This document shows, piece after piece, positions 6,175 to 7,923 of a stretch of 7,923 nucleotides of DNA (position 1 is its first letter; every line of letters starts with the position of its first letter). The notes beneath the pieces were generated by a model. It had not been told where the DNA came from. It did no database searches and saw only the letters and a list, made by a program, of their open reading frames with translations. This stretch comes from Crenothrix polyspora (GTDB taxonomy: Bacteria > Pseudomonadota > Gammaproteobacteria > Methylococcales > Methylomonadaceae), in assembly GCA_945903675.1 (NCBI GenBank), contig CAMDOP010000140.1, positions 1 through 7,923 on the forward strand. Reading direction: 5' to 3'. The position numbers and the translations under genes are program-made.

Positions 6175-6396
6175 ATGTACGCTATTGAATTTGAAACAGA
6201 TATAGTAAATAATTTATTACATATTCCAGCGAGCTATAGAAATCTCGATAAGGTACACGCCAGAGTTATTATTCTCACCCAAGAGCCACAATACCCATCG
6301 ACAACATTTAATCCTAGAGACTTTTTTGGTATGGGTAAACAATCCAAACAAGCCTGTGACGCTTACATTGCAAGTGTTCGCGAGGAATGGAACTGA
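6175..6396 (+). CDS. VapB-like antitoxin of a VapBC pair
   Basis: This 73-residue protein (75 if translated from 6169) is encoded directly upstream of a PIN-domain toxin and overlaps it by one base, the standard antitoxin-first arrangement. Its N-terminal half (MYAIEFETDIVNNLLHIP, then ARVIIL) alternates beta-strand-like segments around a xGxIxIP-type turn, resembling the small swapped-hairpin DNA-binding fold of many VapB antitoxins, although no named family is certain. The C-terminal part contains DFFGMGKQSKQ, then DAYIASVREEW. A helix ending R-x-E-W is usual for the segment that wraps and blocks the toxin. By analogy the complex should bind its own promoter, but I see no convincing operator palindrome upstream. 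Confidence 0.75.
   Translation: MYAIEFETDIVNNLLHIPASYRNLDKVHARVIILTQEPQYPSTTFNPRDFFGMGKQSKQACDAYIASVREEWN
6382..6386 (+). promoter_or_regulatory. Shine-Dalgarno that selects the vapC start
   Basis: GAGGA abuts ATG 6387 with no spacer but is nine bases from ATG 6396. The start at 6396 also overlaps the antitoxin stop as TGATG, a classic coupling arrangement, so 6396 is preferred over 6387. Confidence 0.75.
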
Positions 6397-6779
6397 TGCA
6401 ATACCTGCTTGATACCAATATTGTCATTTATTACTTTAACGGTCTCACTGACGATGAGCGGATTGATGCATTACTCATCCACAGTTTCAACATCTCCATT
6501 ATTACCCAAATGGAATTTCTTGGCTGGAGTGGATTTCTTACTGATGAAAATCTATACCAGAAAGCCCAAGAATTTATCAGCCATGCCAATGTGTTTGATT
6601 TGGCTCAGGGTGTCGTAGATAAAACAATTACATTACGGCAACAGCACAAAATAAAAATGCCTGATGCGATTATTGCTGCTACGGCATTGGTACATGGTTT
6701 TGGAATCGCCACCAACAACATTGATGACTTCAAGCGTTTAGTCGCTGAAACACTCATTATCAATGTGCTTTCGGGCTAA
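6396..6779 (+). CDS. vapC: VapC family PIN-domain ribonuclease toxin
   Basis: This 127-residue PIN-domain protein would be a metal-dependent endoribonuclease that blocks translation by cutting specific RNAs, held in check by the protein encoded upstream. The start MQYLLDTNIVIYY gives the first acidic ligand, Asp6. ITQMEFLGW gives Glu40, MPDAIIAATAL gives Asp90, and ATNNIDDF (105-112) supplies the fourth acidic position near Asp110, so the full active site is present. Length is typical. The start overlaps the antitoxin TGA by one base, implying coupled translation and a fixed ratio. The gene looks intact and is probably functional. Its stop codon lies three bases before the open frame of the truncated glycosyltransferase, which marks the edge of an insertion or deletion. 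Confidence 0.9.
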   Translation: MQYLLDTNIVIYYFNGLTDDERIDALLIHSFNISIITQMEFLGWSGFLTDENLYQKAQEFISHANVFDLAQGVVDKTITLRQQHKIKMPDAIIAATALVHGFGIATNNIDDFKRLVAETLIINVLSG

Positions 6780-6782
6780 TGA

Positions 6783-7382
6783 CTGCCAACGGGTAACAGC
6801 CATTACCGAAAAGCACTGGGGCTAGAAGATAAAGTCGTTTATTTTTATGGCGGTAATATAGACCACGCCCAAGATATGATGAATATCGTGAGCTTGGCCA
6901 TAGCCATGCAAACAGAATCCAGCGCGTACTTTGTGTTAGTGGGTGCGGGTGATGAAGCAGAGTTGGTGCGTGATGCAATTGCACGACATAATTTACATAA
7001 TATGACGCTGCTGCCGCCAGTATCCCAGAATGACTTTAAAAACATGTTAGCGGAGTTTGATATAGGTTTGTTTAGCCTGCATCACGATCATACTACGCAT
7101 AATTTTCCCGGTAAGTTATTGGGTTATATGGTTCAAGAAAAACCCATTCTAGGCAGTGTTAATCTTGACAATGATTTAAAAGATATCCTAGAAAAAGCAG
7201 AGGCAGGGCTGATCACCATTAATGGTGATGATGAAGGCTTACTCACTAATGCATTAAAATTATTGCATGATAGTACTTTGAGAAAATCCCTAGGTACTAA
7301 TGCCAAGCAACTACTTTCTGAGGTGTTTTCTGTACAGGCAGCAGCAAATAGTATTTTAGCGGCAATGAAGCGAGTTGATTAA
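6783..7382 (+). pseudogene. 5'-truncated WbuB-like family 4 glycosyltransferase
   Basis: The frame is open from 6783, after an in-frame TGA at 6780-6782, to TAA 7380-7382. Family similarity begins around YRKALGLEDKVVYFYGGNI, which normally lies in the middle of a protein of about 400 residues. The complete donor-binding half follows: FVLVGAGDEAELV, LLPPVSQNDFKNMLAEFDIG, NFPGKLLGYM, KPILGSVNLDNDL and a normal C-terminal helix. This block strongly resembles WbuB-type enzymes, which in E. coli O-antigen clusters act with the FnlABC N-acetylfucosamine pathway. That sugar is only a guess here. The acceptor-binding half is absent and is not found elsewhere in the window. Internal ATGs at 6876 and 6879 have no ribosome-binding site. 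It is a remnant cut at the edge of the toxin-antitoxin module, although its remaining codons are not yet broken, which suggests a recent event. Confidence 0.85.
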
Positions 7383-7433
7383 GCCAAAAGGAAATATGGG
7401 TTGGCGATGGATCACGGTTTAATATGGCATTGA

Positions 7434-7455
7434 ATTGTAGCCTGCAATCTACAAT
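7434..7455. promoter_or_regulatory. Upstream palindrome, possible operator
   Basis: ATTGTAG (7434-7440) and CTACAAT (7449-7455) are exact inverted repeats around an 8-nt centre. The half-site resembles that of the palindrome nearer the toxin gene (both contain TTGTA), and the two centres are 46 bp apart. It could be a second operator of the toxin promoter or simply a small hairpin. Confidence 0.4.
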
Positions 7456-7480
7456 CATCATTTATTTTAATCTTTAACTT

Positions 7481-7500
7481 TTGTATCTAAGTTGATACAA
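7481..7500. promoter_or_regulatory. Operator-like palindrome before the toxin gene
   Basis: TTGTATC (7481-7487) and GATACAA (7494-7500) are exact inverted repeats separated by TAAGTT, ending seven bases before ATG 7508. Toxin-antitoxin operons of this toxin family usually carry such a site for autorepression by an HTH antitoxin. Position and symmetry fit, but binding is inferred. Confidence 0.5.
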
Positions 7501-7507
7501 TCAAGAT

Positions 7508-7838
7508 ATGAATTATATCATCGAACAAACACAAAGTTTCGCCAAATGGCATAGAGAATTGCGTGATTTACGAGCAAAGGTTGCTATTGCTAGGCGTATT
7601 ATTCGTGCAGAAAAAGGTAATTTAGGCGACATCAAATCAGTGGGTGAATGTGTTTCTGAATTGCGAATTGATGTAGGAACTGGCCTACCGCGTTTATTTT
7701 ACGCTGCGAGGTGGCCTGTTTGTATTACTGCTAGCTGGAGGCGATAAGTCTACGCAACAGGCCGACATTCAACGGGCGATTAAATTAGTGCGCGAAAGAA
7801 AACCAAATAATCTGATATTGTTCAAAATGTTATACTAA
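7508..7838 (+). pseudogene. Frameshifted RelE/HigB-type toxin (TIGR02683-like)
   Basis: The gene starts as a normal addiction-module killer protein: FAKWHRELRDLRAKVAIARRI, then EKGNLGDIKSVGECVSELRI. After GTG (codons to 7684) one extra C in the GGCCTACC run at 7682-7689 shifts the frame. The shifted frame ends early at TAA 7745-7747, giving 79 residues. Dropping one C restores GYRVYF, then LLLAGGDKSTQQADI and a C-terminal helix, with a stop at TAA 7836-7838 and 109 residues, the expected family size. The lost part contains the conserved GGDKxxQxxDI block, so the protein as read should be inactive. Relatives act as mRNA interferases and are followed by an HTH antitoxin gene, and none is visible in the 85 bases left in the window. 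Base-calling error at the CC run is the main alternative to a real mutation. Confidence 0.85.
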
Positions 7839-7923
7839 CCCTAGTAAATTGAAGTTGTATTTTGACGGATTCAGTCGCCATTATTAAGTTATTGATTTAG
7901 TGTTTATTTAGGTTATTGCCCCT

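Noticed and set aside
6778..6804. Imperfect inverted repeat AATGACTG/CAGCCATT at the vapC-glycosyltransferase junction, as a terminator or recombination site
   Set aside because: It has an A-C mismatch in an 8-bp stem, an 11-nt loop and no T-run. It is within chance expectation.
6849..6859. GGCGGTAATAT resembling the ops/RfaH element
   Set aside because: It lies inside the glycosyltransferase fragment, where it encodes part of the conserved YGGNI segment, and it does not match beyond GGCGGTA.
7396..7422. Short frame MGWRWITV after a purine-rich AAAAGGA
   Set aside because: It is only eight codons with poor spacing from the ribosome-binding site, too little to call a gene or a gene stub.
5781..7838. 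TGTTATACTAA occurring at 5781-5791 and again at 7828-7838, as possible flanking repeats of an island
   Set aside because: An 11-bp exact match is expected by chance in a window this size, and the flanking bases do not extend it.
1..7923. CRISPR array, tRNA or rRNA genes, integrase or att sites
   Set aside because: No regularly spaced direct repeats, cloverleaf-like sequence or recombinase gene could be seen on either strand.

Overview
This window is about 7.9 kb of fairly AT-rich bacterial DNA in which every supportable gene lies on the + strand. It looks like the accessory end of an exopolysaccharide (EPS) or surface-polysaccharide locus in a gammaproteobacterium. Free-living methanotrophs and sulfur oxidisers carry similar mixtures of EPS genes, Rpn nucleases, toxin-antitoxin modules and small palindromic repeats. 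There is no rRNA or housekeeping marker, so the taxonomic guess is weak and rests on gene content and style only.

Layout. (1) 2-79 is the tail of an upstream gene. (2) 93-1826 encodes a Tat-exported parallel beta-helix protein of the pectate-lyase-3 type, probably a polysaccharide lyase, epimerase or hydrolase. (3) 1978-3081 is a DUF1972 plus GT-B glycosyltransferase, 3127-3474 a small VanZ-like membrane protein, and 3749-4471 a short monotopic phosphoglycosyl transferase that would start a repeat unit on undecaprenyl phosphate. An 85-bp repeat made of paired hairpins lies at 3536-3620. (4) 4479-5450 is an Rpn/YhgA-like PD-(D/E)XK nuclease with a DUF4351-type tail. (5) 5452-5751 is only the C-terminal half of a YdcF/DUF218 protein. 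(6) 5752-6168 is non-coding and contains a 122-bp miniature inverted-repeat element with 12-bp target-site duplications, inserted in an older palindrome. (7) 6175-6779 is a VapBC-type toxin-antitoxin pair. (8) 6783-7382 is the C-terminal half of a WbuB-like family 4 glycosyltransferase. (9) 7508-7838 is a RelE/HigB-type toxin gene broken by one extra base and lacking a visible antitoxin partner. Paired palindromes lie upstream of it.

How it fits together. The first 4.5 kb looks like a working set: an initiating phosphoglycosyl transferase, a glycosyltransferase, a membrane accessory protein and an exported polysaccharide-modifying enzyme. The next 3.4 kb looks like a decaying hot spot. Two polysaccharide-type genes have lost their 5' halves, and in each case the break lies directly against the 3' end of an accessory module (Rpn or VapBC). 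A MITE has inserted and a second toxin has been frameshifted. I see no convincing new biochemical system. The most interesting content is this record of serial insertion and truncation, including the MITE with its target duplications.
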